A DNA stretch of 64,000 bases from a candidate division FCPU426 bacterium (GTDB taxonomy: Bacteria > Oederibacteriota > Muellerivitia > Muellerivitales > Muellerivitaceae). A model generated the notes under the pieces. It had not been told where the DNA came from and did not search any database. It worked only from the letters and a program-made list of their open reading frames with translations. The position numbers and the translations under genes are program-made. The stretch lies in the NCBI GenBank assembly GCA_027452205.1, contig DAIDGV010000001.1:1-64000 (forward strand), read 5' to 3'. Positions 1-13,970 of this stretch are shown here, piece by piece; the stretch's first letter is position 1; each line of letters starts with the position of its first letter.

Positions 1-140
1 TATCCCTTCGCCGTGGCCCAGCCCTTCTTGGCCAACACCGTCGTGATCGCCGCCGTCAAGCTCGTCTTCCCATGGTCGACGTGGCCGATCGTTCCGATAT
101 TCACATGCGGCTTGCTTCTTACGAATTTTTCTTTTGCCAT
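1..140 (-). CDS. tuf: Elongation factor Tu, N-terminal part (cut by window edge)
   Basis: Only the first 46 codons are inside the window. The reading starts [16 protein letters not shown] and continues into GHVDHGKTS, the P-loop of EF-Tu, the GTPase that delivers aminoacyl-tRNA to the ribosome. The ATG at 140 is preceded by AAGGAG seven bases upstream, so the start is firm. It lies 40 bases after the fusA stop, the usual last position of the rpsL-rpsG-fusA-tuf operon. The rest of the gene is beyond position 1. Confidence 0.95.
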   Translation of the reverse strand, partial: MAKEKFVRSKPHVNIGTIGHVDHGKTSLTAAITTVLAKKGWATAKG

Positions 141-180
141 CGTCTATCTCCTTGGCGCTTCATCCAAAGCGCGGATTTAA

Positions 181-2259
181 TTAACCATTCACCTTAGCGA
201 TGATTTCCTGCTGTATCGACTTCGGCGTTTCTTCATAGAACGCGAACTGCATTGTATAAGTCGCGCGGCCTTGGGTCATGGACCGAAGGTTCGTGGAATA
301 ACCGAACATTTCGGATAGAGGAACCTTGGCACGAATGATCTGGGCATTACCGCGAAGTTCCATGCCCTCGATCTTCCCACGCTTCGACTGCAAATCTCCC
401 ATCACCGGGCCCATGAAATCATCCGGTGTTACCACCTCAACATCCATGACCGGCTCAAGAATAACAGGGCCAGCTTTGCCCATCGCTTCTTTAAAGGCCA
501 TCGAAGCGGCGATCTTGAACGCCATTTCATTCGAGTCCACATCGTGGTAGGAACCATCGGTCAAGGTCACTTTAAAGTCGACCACCGGATAACCGGCCAA
601 CACACCAGCATCCTTGGCTTCCATGATCCCCTTTTCAACCGCGGGGATATATTCACGCGGGACCGTTCCGCCTTTGACGGCATCCACGAACTCGATGCCT
701 TTGCCCGGTTCTTGAGGCTCCATCGTGATGTAAACATGCCCATATTGCCCACGACCACCGGTTTGACGGATGTATTTACCTTCTGCCTCGACCGTCTTGC
801 GGATCGTTTCACGGTAAGCCACTTGGGGTTTACCGACATTGGCTTGAACATTGAATTCACGCATCATACGGTCAACGATGATCTCCAAGTGGAGCTCACC
901 CATACCCGAGATGATCGTCTGCCCGGTCTCTTCGTCGCTCTTCACACGGAAAGAAGGATCTTCTTCAGCCAATTTGCTCAAAGCCAGACCCATTTTTTCT
1001 TGGTCCGATTTAGTCTTAGGTTCAATAGCGACCGAGATGACCGGCTCCGGGAACACCATGCGCTCCAGGATGATCGGCTTCGCTTCGTCACAGAGCGTAT
1101 CACCAGTCGTGATCGTCTTGATACCGACCGTTGCGGCGATGTCACCGGCATGAACTTCTTTGATCTCTTCGCGCTTGTTAGCATGCATTTGGAGCAAACG
1201 ACCGATACGTTCGCGGTTGCCCTTAGTAGAGTTATAGACATAGGACCCGGTCGTCACAATGCCCGAGTAGACACGGAAATAGACCAGCTTACCGACGTGC
1301 GGGTCGGTCATGATCTTGAAGGCCAAGCCCGAGAAAGGAGCTTCATCATTAGCTTCGCGAGTTTCTTCTTCGTTCGTGTCAGCGTTATGGCCCTTGACGG
1401 CAGGGATGTCCAACGGAGAGGGCAAGTAATTAATGACGGCATCCAACAAAGGTTGAACACCTTTGTTCTTGAAAGCCGAACCGCAGAAAACTGGATTGAA
1501 CTTGTTGGAGATAGTGCCTTTTCGAATGCAAGTTTGGATCTCTTCTTGGGTCAGCTCGTGACCGTCCAAGTACTTTTGCATGACCGCATCGTCAAATTCA
1601 GCGACCGCCTCAAGTAATTCTTTGTGGTATTTATCAGCAATTTCTTTCATCTCGGACGGGATCTCTTCGATCTCGAACTTAGCGCCGAGAGAGTCATCCA
1701 ACCAGCGATAGCGTTTCATTTCGACCAAGTGGATCAAACCATCGAATTTGTCTTCTTCACCCACCGGGATCGTCACAGCATGAGCATTCGCGTTCAAACG
1801 GCTGCGCATCTGAGCGATAGCGCCAAAAAAATCCGCGCCAACGCGGTCCATTTTATTCACAAAAGCGATACGAGGAACACCATAATTGGTCGCTTGACGC
1901 CAAACGGTTTCCGATTGAGGTTCAACCCCTTCGACCGCGCCGAAAACGCCGATGGCGCCATCAAGGACCCGCAAGGAACGTTCGACTTCAATAGTGAAGT
2001 CCACGTGACCCGGAGTATCAATGATATTGATGCGATTGGTCTTCCACGAGCAGGTAGTAGCGGCCGAAGTAATGGTGATGCCACGTTCTTGTTCTTGGGG
2101 CATCCAGTCCATGGTGGCGGCGCCGTCATGCACTTCACCGATCTTATGGGTACGGCCCGTATAGAACAAAATGCGCTCGGTCAACGTGGTTTTACCCGCG
2201 TCAATATGCGCCATGATGCCGATATTTCTGGTCTTCGCTAAAGGTACTTGTCGTGCCAA
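181..2259 (-). CDS. fusA: Elongation factor G
   Basis: A 692-residue translational GTPase that drives tRNA-mRNA translocation on the ribosome. The G1 motif AHIDAGKTT is near residue 17, followed by the switch-II DTPGH motif, NKMD, and the usual domain II-V sequence ending in the GxxxxxxYxMQF region. Length matches bacterial EF-G. The start codon is TTG, supported by GAGG eight bases upstream; no ATG fits better. The gene follows rpsG by 14 bases and precedes tuf, so it belongs to the str operon. Nothing suggests an EF-G2 paralogue instead: the operon context and full conservation favour the canonical factor. Confidence 0.98.
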   Translation of the reverse strand: MARQVPLAKTRNIGIMAHIDAGKTTLTERILFYTGRTHKIGEVHDGAATMDWMPQEQERGITITSAATTCSWKTNRINIIDTPGHVDFTIEVERSLRVLDGAIGVFGAVEGVEPQSETVWRQATNYGVPRIAFVNKMDRVGADFFGAIAQMRSRLNANAHAVTIPVGEEDKFDGLIHLVEMKRYRWLDDSLGAKFEIEEIPSEMKEIADKYHKELLEAVAEFDDAVMQKYLDGHELTQEEIQTCIRKGTISNKFNPVFCGSAFKNKGVQPLLDAVINYLPSPLDIPAVKGHNADTNEEETREANDEAPFSGLAFKIMTDPHVGKLVYFRVYSGIVTTGSYVYNSTKGNRERIGRLLQMHANKREEIKEVHAGDIAATVGIKTITTGDTLCDEAKPIILERMVFPEPVISVAIEPKTKSDQEKMGLALSKLAEEDPSFRVKSDEETGQTIISGMGELHLEIIVDRMMREFNVQANVGKPQVAYRETIRKTVEAEGKYIRQTGGRGQYGHVYITMEPQEPGKGIEFVDAVKGGTVPREYIPAVEKGIMEAKDAGVLAGYPVVDFKVTLTDGSYHDVDSNEMAFKIAASMAFKEAMGKAGPVILEPVMDVEVVTPDDFMGPVMGDLQSKRGKIEGMELRGNAQIIRAKVPLSEMFGYSTNLRSMTQGRATYTMQFAFYEETPKSIQQEIIAKVNG

Positions 2260-2273
2260 TTTATTTTCCTCAA

Positions 2274-2744
2274 TTACCAGCGATAGTGGGCGAAAGCCTG
2301 GTTGGCTTCAGCCATCTTATGCGTATCTTCTTTTTTCTTGATCGCGGTGCCTTGGTTCTTGAAAGCATCGGTCAATTCAGCCGCCAATTTCTCGGCGACC
2401 GTCTTTTCTTTACGAGCGCGGGTAGCCGTGAGCACCCAGCGAATAGCTAACGATGTACGGCGTTCCGGACGGATCTCGACCGGCACTTGATAAGTAGCGC
2501 CACCAACCCGGCGGGATTTCACTTCCAAGACCGGCTTCACGTTATCCAACGCCGTCTTGAAAACATTCAAAGCGCCCTCACCGTGCTTTTCGCCAAGGAT
2601 GTCCATGGCGTCATAGAAGCTACGCGTGGCGACCATTTTTTGACCGTCGTACATCATCGAATTGATGAACTTGGTCACCAATTTGTTGTTGTAACGGGAA
2701 TCAGGAAGAACATCTCTTTTAGCGGCGACTTTCCGACGAGGCAT
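2274..2744 (-). CDS. rpsG: 30S ribosomal protein S7 (uS7)
   Basis: A 156-residue protein with the typical start [12 protein letters not shown] and the conserved [10 protein letters not shown] and [10 protein letters not shown] segments of S7, the assembly-initiating protein that binds the 3' major domain of 16S rRNA. ATG at 2744 has AAGGAG six bases upstream. It follows rpsL after 10 bases and precedes fusA by 14 bases, the standard str-operon order. In E. coli S7 represses this operon translationally; a matching site cannot be recognised here by eye. Confidence 0.98.
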   Translation of the reverse strand: MPRRKVAAKRDVLPDSRYNNKLVTKFINSMMYDGQKMVATRSFYDAMDILGEKHGEGALNVFKTALDNVKPVLEVKSRRVGGATYQVPVEIRPERRTSLAIRWVLTATRARKEKTVAEKLAAELTDAFKNQGTAIKKKEDTHKMAEANQAFAHYRW

Positions 2745-2754
2745 TTCCTACTCC

Positions 2755-3144
2755 TTACTTTTTAGCTGCGGCTTCTTTAGGCCGCTTCATACCATATTTG
2801 GAACGTCCTTGACGACGATCAGCCACGCCAGCCGCATCCAAGCTGCCGCGAACAATGTGATAACGAACGCCCGGCAGGTCCTTCACACGACCCCCACGGA
2901 TGAGCACAATCGAGTGCTCTTGCAAGTTGTGTCCGACACCAGGGATATAACAGGTCACTTCCATCCCATTGGTCAAACGCACGCGGGCGATCTTCCGAAG
3001 GGCCGAGTTCGGCTTCTTCGGGGTCATGGTCGCCACTTTCACGCAAACACCGCGCTTTTGCGGGCTACCCTTGAGCGCCGGTGACTTGGTCTTCGATTTA
3101 CTTTTCGCACGGCCCATACGGACCAATTGATTTAACGTGGGCAA
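2755..3144 (-). CDS. rpsL: 30S ribosomal protein S12 (uS12), TTG start
   Basis: S12 of the decoding centre, 129 residues, with [11 protein letters not shown] and [11 protein letters not shown], the loops where streptomycin-resistance changes occur in other species. The open frame extends to a TTG at 3156, but a strong GGAGGGG lies inside that extension at 3148..3154. I therefore place the start at the TTG at 3144, giving M-PTLNQLVR, the N-terminus normal for the family. First gene of the str operon. A terminator-like hairpin with a T-run ends about 20 bases before this start, so expression probably depends on read-through or attenuation. Confidence 0.96.
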   Translation of the reverse strand: MPTLNQLVRMGRAKSKSKTKSPALKGSPQKRGVCVKVATMTPKKPNSALRKIARVRLTNGMEVTCYIPGVGHNLQEHSIVLIRGGRVKDLPGVRYHIVRGSLDAAGVADRRQGRSKYGMKRPKEAAAKK

Positions 3145-3164
3145 AGGCCCCTCCAAATCGCTCT

Positions 3165-3205
3165 AAAAATAAAAAAAGGCAAAGACAGTGAGCTCCGCCT
3201 TTGCC
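3165..3205 (-). terminator. Terminator-like hairpin in the rpsL leader (possible attenuator)
   Basis: On the minus strand GGCAAAG (3205..3199) pairs with CTTTGCC (3184..3178) around a 14-base loop and is followed directly by T7-A-T5. The rpsL Shine-Dalgarno begins about 10 bases later, leaving no room for another promoter. It can end rpoBC transcripts, but str-operon transcripts from upstream must also cross it. Confidence 0.75.
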
Positions 3206-3286
3206 ACATGAGTATTCCATTAAAACCCCGTGGCTTACGCCCCAGGGGGAATCATCAAGCAAAGCCCTCCTCAGCTCACAATTTCC

Positions 3287-3313
3287 GAGGGGAAAAATTA
3301 GCTTTTTCCCCTC
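3287..3313. repeat. Perfect inverted repeat between rpoC and rpsL
   Basis: GAGGGGAAAAA and TTTTTCCCCTC form perfect 11-base arms around a 5-base loop. It lies 72 bases past the rpoC stop in the rpoC-rpsL gap. The loop-proximal A5/T5 gives it terminator-like composition, but no T-run follows the hairpin on either strand. Confidence 0.6.
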
Positions 3314-3369
3314 AAAAACGAGGATTTCACTGCATTTTCAGCCAAAAACAGGCTCAAACGCGGACGGGT

Positions 3370-3398
3370 AAGGTACCAAAAGGCCTAGGCCTGGTCAA
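3370..3398 (-). promoter_or_regulatory. Candidate promoter for the rpsL-rpsG-fusA-tuf operon
   Basis: On the minus strand TTGACC (3398..3393) and TACCTT (3375..3370) are separated by 17 bases, with a TGG extended -10 element. The -35 box overlaps the last rpoC codons. Predicted start near 3363 would give a leader of about 220 bases that contains both hairpins listed here. The -10 is poor (3 of 6), so this is tentative. Confidence 0.4.
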
Positions 3399-6300
3399 GG
3401 CTTTTCTTAGAAGAAATCTCATCATCCGCCTTAAAATCATCATCTAAATCAGCGGAAGGAGGGGCTGCAATACCTTGCGGCAGCTCTTCTTCAGGTTCAT
3501 CCACCTTGATCTTGACGCCCTTATAGAAAGCACTGCCCGTACCAGCCGGGATCAAGTGCCCCATAATGACATTTTCCTTCAACCCGCGTAATTCGTCGAT
3601 CTTGCCCGAAACAGCGGCTTCGGTCAGGACCTTGGTCGTCTCTTGGAAACTAGCCGCCGAGATGAAGCTTTCGGTGCCCAAAGAAGCTTTGGTGATACCC
3701 AAAAGGATCGGACGAGCGGTCGCGGACTTTTGGTCCTTCTCTTCCACTCGGTCGTTCTCTTTCTTGAACTTGCCGCGATCGACCTGCTGTTTCGGCAAAA
3801 ATTCGGTATCGCCAGCGTCTTCAACGACCACTTTGCGCATCATCTGACGAACTATGACCTCGATATGCTTATCGTTGATCTTCACGCCTTGCAGACGGTA
3901 AACCTCTTGGACCTTGCTCAAGAGATACTCTTGAACCACCGCTTCACCTTGGACTTCCAAGATGTCATGCGGATCAACCGGTCCATCGGTCAAAGCGTCG
4001 CCGGGGCGAACATAGTCGCCTTCGTGAACGTTCATGTGCTTGCCATAAGGAATTGCGTACTCTTCCTCAATGGTCTTTTTACCCTCGGTATTGGTGATAA
4101 CGATCTTCTGGTAACCCTTCGAGGCGCCACCAAAAGTGACCGACCCGGCAATTTTCGCGATGACCGCGTTTCCCTTTGGACGACGCGCCTCGAACAACTC
4201 AGCGACGCGCGGCAGACCGCCGGTAATATCACGGGTTTTGGACATTTCACGGGGGATCTTGGCCAAGATATCACCCGCCATGATCTTGTCCCCGTCGCTC
4301 ACGTTGATCAAAGAACCCGTCGGCAAACGGTAGCTCTTCACCGCTTCTCCGGATTCATTCATGATCACACAGCGAGGAGAGAGATTCTCGTCCTTATATT
4401 CGATGATGGCGCGTTCTTTAAGACCCGTGGAAGAGTCGATCTCTTCACGGATGGTCACACCACGGACAACGTCTTGCAATTTCACCACACCACCGACTTC
4501 GGTGAAGATGGGGACTTTATAAAGATCCCAGTGGGCCACTAATTGGCCTTCGCGAACGGCTCCGTCTTCCTTGACCTTCAAGGTCGAGCCGAACGGAACC
4601 GTATGGGTTTCCAAAGTACGTCCCTTGTCGTCATAGATGGAGATCTCGCCATTACGGTTGAGAACGATCAATTCTTTATTGCGGTTTTCCACCAGCTTCA
4701 AGCCATGGAATTTCACCTTACCCGGCTTGCCCGCTTCGATCTTCGATTGTTCCAAGGCACGGCTGGCAGCACCGCCCACGTGGAAGGTACGAAGGGTCAA
4801 CTGGGTACCCGGCTCACCGATGGATTGGGCCGCAATGATGCCGACCGCTTCACCGATCTGGACCTCTTTACCGTCGGCCAAGTTCACGCCATAACATTTG
4901 GCACAAACACCGCGTTCGAGTTCGCAGGTCAGGACCGAGCGGACGCGGATCTGTTCGATACCGGCCTCATCCAAACGCTTCGCGATCTCTTCAGTGATGC
5001 CCTGGCCGGCCTTGATGATGACCTCGGAGGTCAACAAATTGGCCACGTTATCCACGGCCACACGGCCGGTGATACGGTCTTCCAGGGGCTCGATGATCTC
5101 AATGCCTTCCTTGATAGAACTCACCTTGATGCCATTGGTGGTTCCACAATCTTCGGCATTAATGATGACTTCTTGGGCCACGTCCACCAAACGACGGGTC
5201 AAATAACCCGCGTCAGCGGTCTTCAAGGCCGTGTCAGCCAGACCCTTACGGGCACCGTGGGTGGAAATGAAATATTCCAAGGCCGTTAACCCCTCGCGGA
5301 AGTTAGCGGTAATGGGGGATTCGATGATCTCACCGATGGAACCTGTGATCTTTTGCAGCGGTTTGGCCATCAAACCACGCATACCAGCCAACTGGCGGAT
5401 CTGCATCTTGGAACCGCGGGCTCCAGAATCGGCCATCATGTAGATGGGGTTGAAACCGTCATCGTCTTTTTTCAGGTTCTCGAACATCACTTCCGCGATC
5501 TCGTCGGTCGTGTGCGTCCAAATATCGATGACCTTGTTGTAACGCTCACCGGCGGTGATGATACCCTTCTTGTACTGGCTTTCGATCTCAGCCACTTCCT
5601 TGTAGGAGCGCTTCAAGATCTCGACCTTATCCTTCGGGATCAACATATCGTCGATCGACACCGTGATACCGGCGGCAGTGGCGAATCTGAATCCCAAGGC
5701 TTTAATATCATCCAAAAGCTTGACGGTGCGTTCTTGACCGATCTTCTCGTAGGACAACGCGACCAGGTCGCCCAACTCCTTCTTGGTCATGACACGGTTC
5801 ACGTAAGGGATCTCGCTCGGAATGACCTGGTTGAACAACACGCGTCCAACAGTGGTTTCCTGCAATTTGCCGTTACGGCGAACCTTGATCTTGGCGTGCT
5901 TGCCCACTTCTTTGGCTTCAAAAGCGATGACCACTTCTTGGGGGCTGGAGAAGATCTTCCCTTCACCCTTGTCACCCGGTTTTTCCTTGGTGATGTAATA
6001 AGAACCCAAAACGATGTCCTGCGTCGGGGTGACGATCGGACGGCCGTTCGAGGTCGAATTGATGTTATTGGTGGAGAGCATCAGGAAGCGGGCTTCCATT
6101 TGGGCTTCGCTGGACAACGGAACGTGGACGGCCATTTGATCGCCGTCGAAGTCCGCGTTGAAGGCCGTACAGACCAAAGGATGGATCTGCAAAGCGCGGC
6201 CCTCGATAAGGACCGGTTGGAAGGCCTGGATACCCTGGCGATGCAACGTCGGAGCGCGGTTCAGGAGCACATGATGGTCACGAATGACCTCGGCCAAGAT

Positions 6301-7617
6301 GTCCCACACTTCAGGCTTCACGCGTTCGACCATCTTGCGCGCGCTCTTGATGGTATGGACATAACCTCGGTCTTCGAGTTTCTTGATGATGAAGGGCTTG
6401 AACAATTCCAAGGCCATCTTCTTCGGCAGACCGCACTGGTTCATTTTCAGTTCAGGACCCACCACGATGACGGAACGGCCGGAATAATCGACGCGCTTCC
6501 CGAGTAAGTTCTGGCGGAAACGGCCTTGTTTCCCCTTCAACATATCGGAAAGGGACTTCAAGGGACGGTTGCCCGGCCCGCGAACAGCGTGACCGCGGCG
6601 GCCGTTATCTAAGAGAGCGTCGACCGCTTCTTGGAGCATGCGCTTTTCGTTACGCACGATGACTTCAGGAGCGTGTAGTTCCAACAGCTTCTTCAAGCGG
6701 TTGTTACGGTTGATCACGCGGCGATACAGGTCGTTCAAGTCGGAAGTGGCGAAACGGCCGCCATCCAAGGGAACGAGCGGACGAAGTTCCGGCGGAATGA
6801 CCGGCAAGACTTCGAGGAACATCCACTCAGCCTTGTTGTCGCTCTTACGGAAGCTTTCCAAGACCTTCAAGCGCTTGATGATCGTTTTCTTCTTTTGCTC
6901 GCTGGTGGTGGTCTTCATTTGGGCGCGTAATTTCTTGTCCAGATCGTCCATGTCGACCATACGGATCAGGTCACGGATAGCTTCCGCGCCCATCTTGGCC
7001 TTCAAAGCCGAACCATATTCGGTGCGAAGTTTTTGATATTCATCTTCGGACAACAATTGGCTCACTTCGACCGGGGCTTTGCCCGGATCGACCACAACAT
7101 AGGATTCGTAATAAATCACGCGTTCAAGGTTACGGGTGGACATTTCGAGCAAATAGCCCATACGGGAAGGAACACCCTTTAGGTACCAGATGTGCGAGAC
7201 CAAACAGGCCAATTCAATATGGCCCATGCGTTCACGGCGTACCTTGGCTTGGGTGACTTCCACTCCGCAACGGTCGCAAACGACGTCACGGTACTTGATG
7301 CGCTTGTACTTACCGCAGGCGCACTCCCAATCCTTGGTCGGCCCGAAGATCTTCTCGCAGAACAGACCGTTCTTTTCCGGTTTGAACGTACGATAGTTGA
7401 TGGTCTCCGGCTTTTTTACTTCGCCGTGGGACCAAGAACGGATGGTTTCCGGGGAAGAGAGACCGATCTTGATCGCATCGAAACGCGGAGTTTCCTTCAA
7501 GAGATTCTCCAAGACCGGCTTTTTTTCGGCCGTCATCAGCACCGGTTCGGGCGCCGAAATTTCGACAGCCTTTTCCGTATTTTCATTCTCGGGGGTGGTT
7601 GATTTGGTTTGGCTCAT
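3385..7617 (-). CDS. rpoC: DNA-directed RNA polymerase beta' subunit
   Basis: The 1410-residue catalytic beta' subunit. The N-terminal zinc site shows CACGKYK and CDRCGVE (about residues 78-98); the magnesium-binding NADFDGDQM motif is at about residues 487-493; the second zinc site [11 protein letters not shown] lies in the C-terminal half. ATG at 7617 has AAGGAGG five bases upstream. It follows rpoB by only 10 bases. A C-terminal acidic tail (EEELPQ to the end) is present. Length is like the proteobacterial protein. Assignment is certain. Confidence 0.99.
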   Translation of the reverse strand: MSQTKSTTPENENTEKAVEISAPEPVLMTAEKKPVLENLLKETPRFDAIKIGLSSPETIRSWSHGEVKKPETINYRTFKPEKNGLFCEKIFGPTKDWECACGKYKRIKYRDVVCDRCGVEVTQAKVRRERMGHIELACLVSHIWYLKGVPSRMGYLLEMSTRNLERVIYYESYVVVDPGKAPVEVSQLLSEDEYQKLRTEYGSALKAKMGAEAIRDLIRMVDMDDLDKKLRAQMKTTTSEQKKKTIIKRLKVLESFRKSDNKAEWMFLEVLPVIPPELRPLVPLDGGRFATSDLNDLYRRVINRNNRLKKLLELHAPEVIVRNEKRMLQEAVDALLDNGRRGHAVRGPGNRPLKSLSDMLKGKQGRFRQNLLGKRVDYSGRSVIVVGPELKMNQCGLPKKMALELFKPFIIKKLEDRGYVHTIKSARKMVERVKPEVWDILAEVIRDHHVLLNRAPTLHRQGIQAFQPVLIEGRALQIHPLVCTAFNADFDGDQMAVHVPLSSEAQMEARFLMLSTNNINSTSNGRPIVTPTQDIVLGSYYITKEKPGDKGEGKIFSSPQEVVIAFEAKEVGKHAKIKVRRNGKLQETTVGRVLFNQVIPSEIPYVNRVMTKKELGDLVALSYEKIGQERTVKLLDDIKALGFRFATAAGITVSIDDMLIPKDKVEILKRSYKEVAEIESQYKKGIITAGERYNKVIDIWTHTTDEIAEVMFENLKKDDDGFNPIYMMADSGARGSKMQIRQLAGMRGLMAKPLQKITGSIGEIIESPITANFREGLTALEYFISTHGARKGLADTALKTADAGYLTRRLVDVAQEVIINAEDCGTTNGIKVSSIKEGIEIIEPLEDRITGRVAVDNVANLLTSEVIIKAGQGITEEIAKRLDEAGIEQIRVRSVLTCELERGVCAKCYGVNLADGKEVQIGEAVGIIAAQSIGEPGTQLTLRTFHVGGAASRALEQSKIEAGKPGKVKFHGLKLVENRNKELIVLNRNGEISIYDDKGRTLETHTVPFGSTLKVKEDGAVREGQLVAHWDLYKVPIFTEVGGVVKLQDVVRGVTIREEIDSSTGLKERAIIEYKDENLSPRCVIMNESGEAVKSYRLPTGSLINVSDGDKIMAGDILAKIPREMSKTRDITGGLPRVAELFEARRPKGNAVIAKIAGSVTFGGASKGYQKIVITNTEGKKTIEEEYAIPYGKHMNVHEGDYVRPGDALTDGPVDPHDILEVQGEAVVQEYLLSKVQEVYRLQGVKINDKHIEVIVRQMMRKVVVEDAGDTEFLPKQQVDRGKFKKENDRVEEKDQKSATARPILLGITKASLGTESFISAASFQETTKVLTEAAVSGKIDELRGLKENVIMGHLIPAGTGSAFYKGVKIKVDEPEEELPQGIAAPPSADLDDDFKADDEISSKKSLDQA

Positions 7618-7627
7618 GGTCCCCTCC

Positions 7628-11317
<3,690 letters not shown>

Positions 11318-11417
11318 AGAAAATCCTCCGGACAAAAAGAAATGCCAACTGAAAGAGCTTCTCTCAGACTCTTAAAATGAGAAAATAACTTTTCTGGTTT
11401 TGGGCTAAAGAGGGGTG

Positions 11418-11447
11418 AGTATACTGATTCCTTCCGAATAAAGTCAA
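11418..11447 (-). promoter_or_regulatory. Promoter of rpoB-rpoC
   Basis: On the minus strand TTGACT (11447..11442), an 18-base spacer and TATACT (11423..11418), both one base from consensus. Predicted transcription start is near 11411, giving a leader of roughly 90 bases before the rpoB GTG. It lies in the gap after the prmC stop. Confidence 0.75.
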
Positions 11448-11458
11448 TCAAGAAGGCC

Positions 11459-12337
11459 TTATTTTTCAACTCTCAGGACCCGCAGATAGCCCTGAAGGTC
11501 CGGGAAACTCTTTCCCTGAAACCCAGCCTTCTCAAAAAGGGCCAAGACCCCTTCTAAACCATGGGCGTGAAGCTCCAATAAACCGATTCCCCCGGGTGCT
11601 AACCAGTCCCCAAACGAATTTGCCAGCTTTTCATAGGCTTCGAACCCTGACTCCCCACCAAATAGGGCCATTTCTGGCTCAAAATCCCTAACTTGAGCCT
11701 CCATTCCGGCCTTTTCAGCCAAAGGAATATAGGGTGGATTGCTCAAGATCAGCTGAAACCGCCCCTTCTCCGTGGTCTCCAAGGCTGAAAACCAATTCCC
11801 TTGTCTCCATTGGATATTCGAAACCCCTAAATTATTAGCATTTTCTTGGGCAATCGCCAAAGCGGTCTCAGAAAGATCGACAGCCCAAGCCTGACAGGGC
11901 AAGGCTTTGGCCACTGAAAGGGCAATACAACCGCTCCCTGTCCCCAGGTCCAAGACTTGCCGTTTTTCTTCAGGCAGTGTTTCTAGGTGTTTTATCGCCA
12001 ATTCGACCAATTGCTCGGTTTCAGGCCGGGGAATCAAGACCCCCGGAGCCACCTTAAAGGAATGCCCATAAAACTCCCTGGTTCCTGTGATGTATTGGAT
12101 GGGTTCATGGCCAGCCCGGCGCTTCATATAGTCACGTATCAAAGCCAGTTCAGAAGGGTCTAGAGGACGATCAAATTGCAGGTAAACCTTCAGTCGGTCA
12201 ATCCCCAGGGCATGAGCCACTAACGACTCAGCGTCCAGCCGGGCATGAGGCAACCCCTTCTGCGTTAAATAAGGCACCGCCCATTGGACGATCTTCAGAG
12301 GGGTCCAGACAACTTTTTCGGATTCAGTCTCACCCAC
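11459..12337 (-). CDS. prmC: Release-factor glutamine methyltransferase PrmC
   Basis: Methylates the GGQ glutamine of peptide-chain release factors using S-adenosylmethionine. The SAM-binding motif VLDLGTGSGCIALS and the catalytic NPPY (about residues 200-203, in SNPPYIP) are present, with GGESGFEAYEKL near the end. The frame is open further upstream, but that part overlaps prfA. The GTG at 12337, with GAGG five bases upstream and 13 bases after the prfA stop, gives 292 residues, normal for the family. Its partner prfA is immediately upstream, the common prfA-prmC pairing. Confidence 0.95.
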   Translation of the reverse strand: MGETESEKVVWTPLKIVQWAVPYLTQKGLPHARLDAESLVAHALGIDRLKVYLQFDRPLDPSELALIRDYMKRRAGHEPIQYITGTREFYGHSFKVAPGVLIPRPETEQLVELAIKHLETLPEEKRQVLDLGTGSGCIALSVAKALPCQAWAVDLSETALAIAQENANNLGVSNIQWRQGNWFSALETTEKGRFQLILSNPPYIPLAEKAGMEAQVRDFEPEMALFGGESGFEAYEKLANSFGDWLAPGGIGLLELHAHGLEGVLALFEKAGFQGKSFPDLQGYLRVLRVEK

Positions 12338-12350
12338 AAGTGCCTCGGTT

Positions 12351-13418
12351 TTAGATCTGTTCTTGGAGCTGCTCTTCTTGGCGGGCCAAAGCGAGGGCCT
12401 CGATGAATTCATCCACATAGCCGTCCATGACCTTATCCAGTTGGTAGAGGGTCAATCCAATGCGGTGGTCCGTCACCCGGTTCTGAGGATAATTATAAGT
12501 GCGTATCTTTTCGCTACGGTCCCCGCTCCCCACTTGGCTCTTACGGGTGGCCGAAAGGCTCGCTTGTGCTTCTTGGTCCGCCTTTTCTTTAACACGGGCG
12601 TAAAGCACCTTCATCGCTTTCGCTTTGTTCTTTAATTGCGATCTTTCATCTTGGCACTGGACCACAATACCCGTGGGTATATGTGTCAAGCGGACCGCTG
12701 AATAAGTGGTATTGACGCTCTGTCCGCCAGCGCCCGAAGAGCAAAAAGTATCCAAACGGATATCCGAATCTTTGAGCTGGATTTCCACTTCATCCACTTC
12801 CGGAAGGACCGCGACCGTCACCGCGGAGGTATGAACCCGGCCCTGGGCCTCGGTTTTAGGCACCCGTTGCACCCGGTGGGTGCCGCTTTCGAATTGAAAC
12901 CGCCCATAAGCGCCTTTGCCATGGATCATGAAGATGATCTCTTTAAGGCCGCCTACTTCCGAGGGACTGGAATCCATCACTTCGATCTTCATTCCGATAC
13001 GCTCAATGTAACGGGAATACATGCGGTAAAGATCCGCAACGAAAAGCCCGGCCTCATCCCCACCGGTCCCGGCGCGGATCTCCATGATGGCGTTCCTGTT
13101 CCCGTTCGGGTCTTTCGGCACCAGCATTTTTTTGATCTCTTTTTCCACGACCGGCAACCGGGCTTCCAAACCAGGTAATTCAGCCTGGGCCAAAGCTTTC
13201 ATTTCGGCGTCACTTCCGCCGATAAAAGTCTTCGCTTCTTCGATATCTTTTTTGAGCTTCTGGTACTCTTGGCCCATCTCGACCAACGGCCCCAAGTCGG
13301 CGTGTTCCCGCGCGATCTTCTGCAATTCTTTCGAATCGGCAAAAGTATCCGGATGGATCAGTCGGTCGGACAGTTCCTGGTAACGCTTTTGAGCTTGTTG
13401 TATTTTGGCTTCGATCAT
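12351..13418 (-). CDS. prfA: Peptide chain release factor 1
   Basis: RF1, 355 residues, terminates translation at UAA and UAG. The GGQ loop (SSGAGGQSVN, about residues 231-233) and the stop-codon recognition P-x-T motif, here PKT in RVPKTEAQG, identify RF1 rather than RF2. ATG at 13418 has AGAAGG six bases upstream. It lies between rpmE and prmC; a terminator hairpin separates it from rpmE, so it may have its own start signal or rely on read-through. Confidence 0.98.
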   Translation of the reverse strand: MIEAKIQQAQKRYQELSDRLIHPDTFADSKELQKIAREHADLGPLVEMGQEYQKLKKDIEEAKTFIGGSDAEMKALAQAELPGLEARLPVVEKEIKKMLVPKDPNGNRNAIMEIRAGTGGDEAGLFVADLYRMYSRYIERIGMKIEVMDSSPSEVGGLKEIIFMIHGKGAYGRFQFESGTHRVQRVPKTEAQGRVHTSAVTVAVLPEVDEVEIQLKDSDIRLDTFCSSGAGGQSVNTTYSAVRLTHIPTGIVVQCQDERSQLKNKAKAMKVLYARVKEKADQEAQASLSATRKSQVGSGDRSEKIRTYNYPQNRVTDHRIGLTLYQLDKVMDGYVDEFIEALALARQEEQLQEQI

Positions 13419-13455
13419 AAAAAACCTTCTCGGTTGGACTTAGAACAGAAAACGC

Positions 13456-13491
13456 AAAAAGCCCCTGGAACAAAGGTTCCAAGGGCTTTTT
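13456..13491 (-). terminator. Rho-independent terminator after rpmE
   Basis: AAAAAGCCCCTGGAAC pairs with GTTCCAAGGGCTTTTT (one mismatch) around AAAG. On the minus strand the stem ends in CTTTTTGCGTTTTC, just after the rpmE stop at 13510. The A/T-symmetric stem could also work on the other strand. Confidence 0.85.
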
Positions 13492-13509
13492 AAAATGGAC
13501 GAAAAGGTT

Positions 13510-13821
13510 CTAAGCGTTCTTTTCGGCGGGAGGAGGAGCGGCTTGGCGCTTCGCCTTCTTGGCGGCAGCAGCCACGGCGCGGGCTTCTTCCCGGGCCTTC
13601 TCTTCGGCCTGGGCGGTAACGGCAACCGCAGTCTTCTTTTGGAACTTTTCAACGCGACCGGCCATATCCAACAGCTTGATCTTGCCGGTGAAGAAGGGGT
13701 GACAGGCCGAGCAAACTTCCACCGAAAAGGCCTCGCCTTTCGTGGATGAGGTTTCGATCACGTTCCCGCAGATGCAGGTGATCTTGGTTTTCCCGTACTT
13801 GGGATGGATTGCAGGTTTCAT
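13510..13821 (-). CDS. rpmE: 50S ribosomal protein L31 (bL31), zinc form with long C-terminal tail
   Basis: Residues 1-65 are a typical bL31 with zinc ligands C16, C18, C37 and C40 (TCICGN and VCSACHPF). Most bL31 proteins end near residue 70; this one runs to 103 residues with an Ala/Lys/Glu-rich tail ([19 protein letters not shown] and onwards) of low complexity and probable helical character. ATG at 13821 has GGAG six bases upstream. The four-cysteine form suggests that no zinc-free paralogue is implied at this locus. Confidence 0.95.
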   Translation of the reverse strand: MKPAIHPKYGKTKITCICGNVIETSSTKGEAFSVEVCSACHPFFTGKIKLLDMAGRVEKFQKKTAVAVTAQAEEKAREEARAVAAAAKKAKRQAAPPPAEKNA

Positions 13822-13970
13822 TTCAGGCTCCGTTTTCTATGAATTCACCATTCTCTCTAAGACTTTTAGGGAGCGGTGACAACCCCTGGGACTTGGCTCA
13901 AGGGTCCGTTAGTTTATTCAAAATTATGAAAAAAGCAACCAAAAGCCCAAAAACCTTTCAAAACAAGCCC

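Noticed and set aside
3643-4542. Long plus-strand open frame (299 codons) within rpoC
   Set aside because: It is antisense to the intact, highly conserved rpoC gene; such long frames are common opposite G+C-rich codons.
11318-11335. TTG at 11335 as rpoB start
   Set aside because: The ribosome site GGAGGA falls inside this extension and points to the GTG at 11317.
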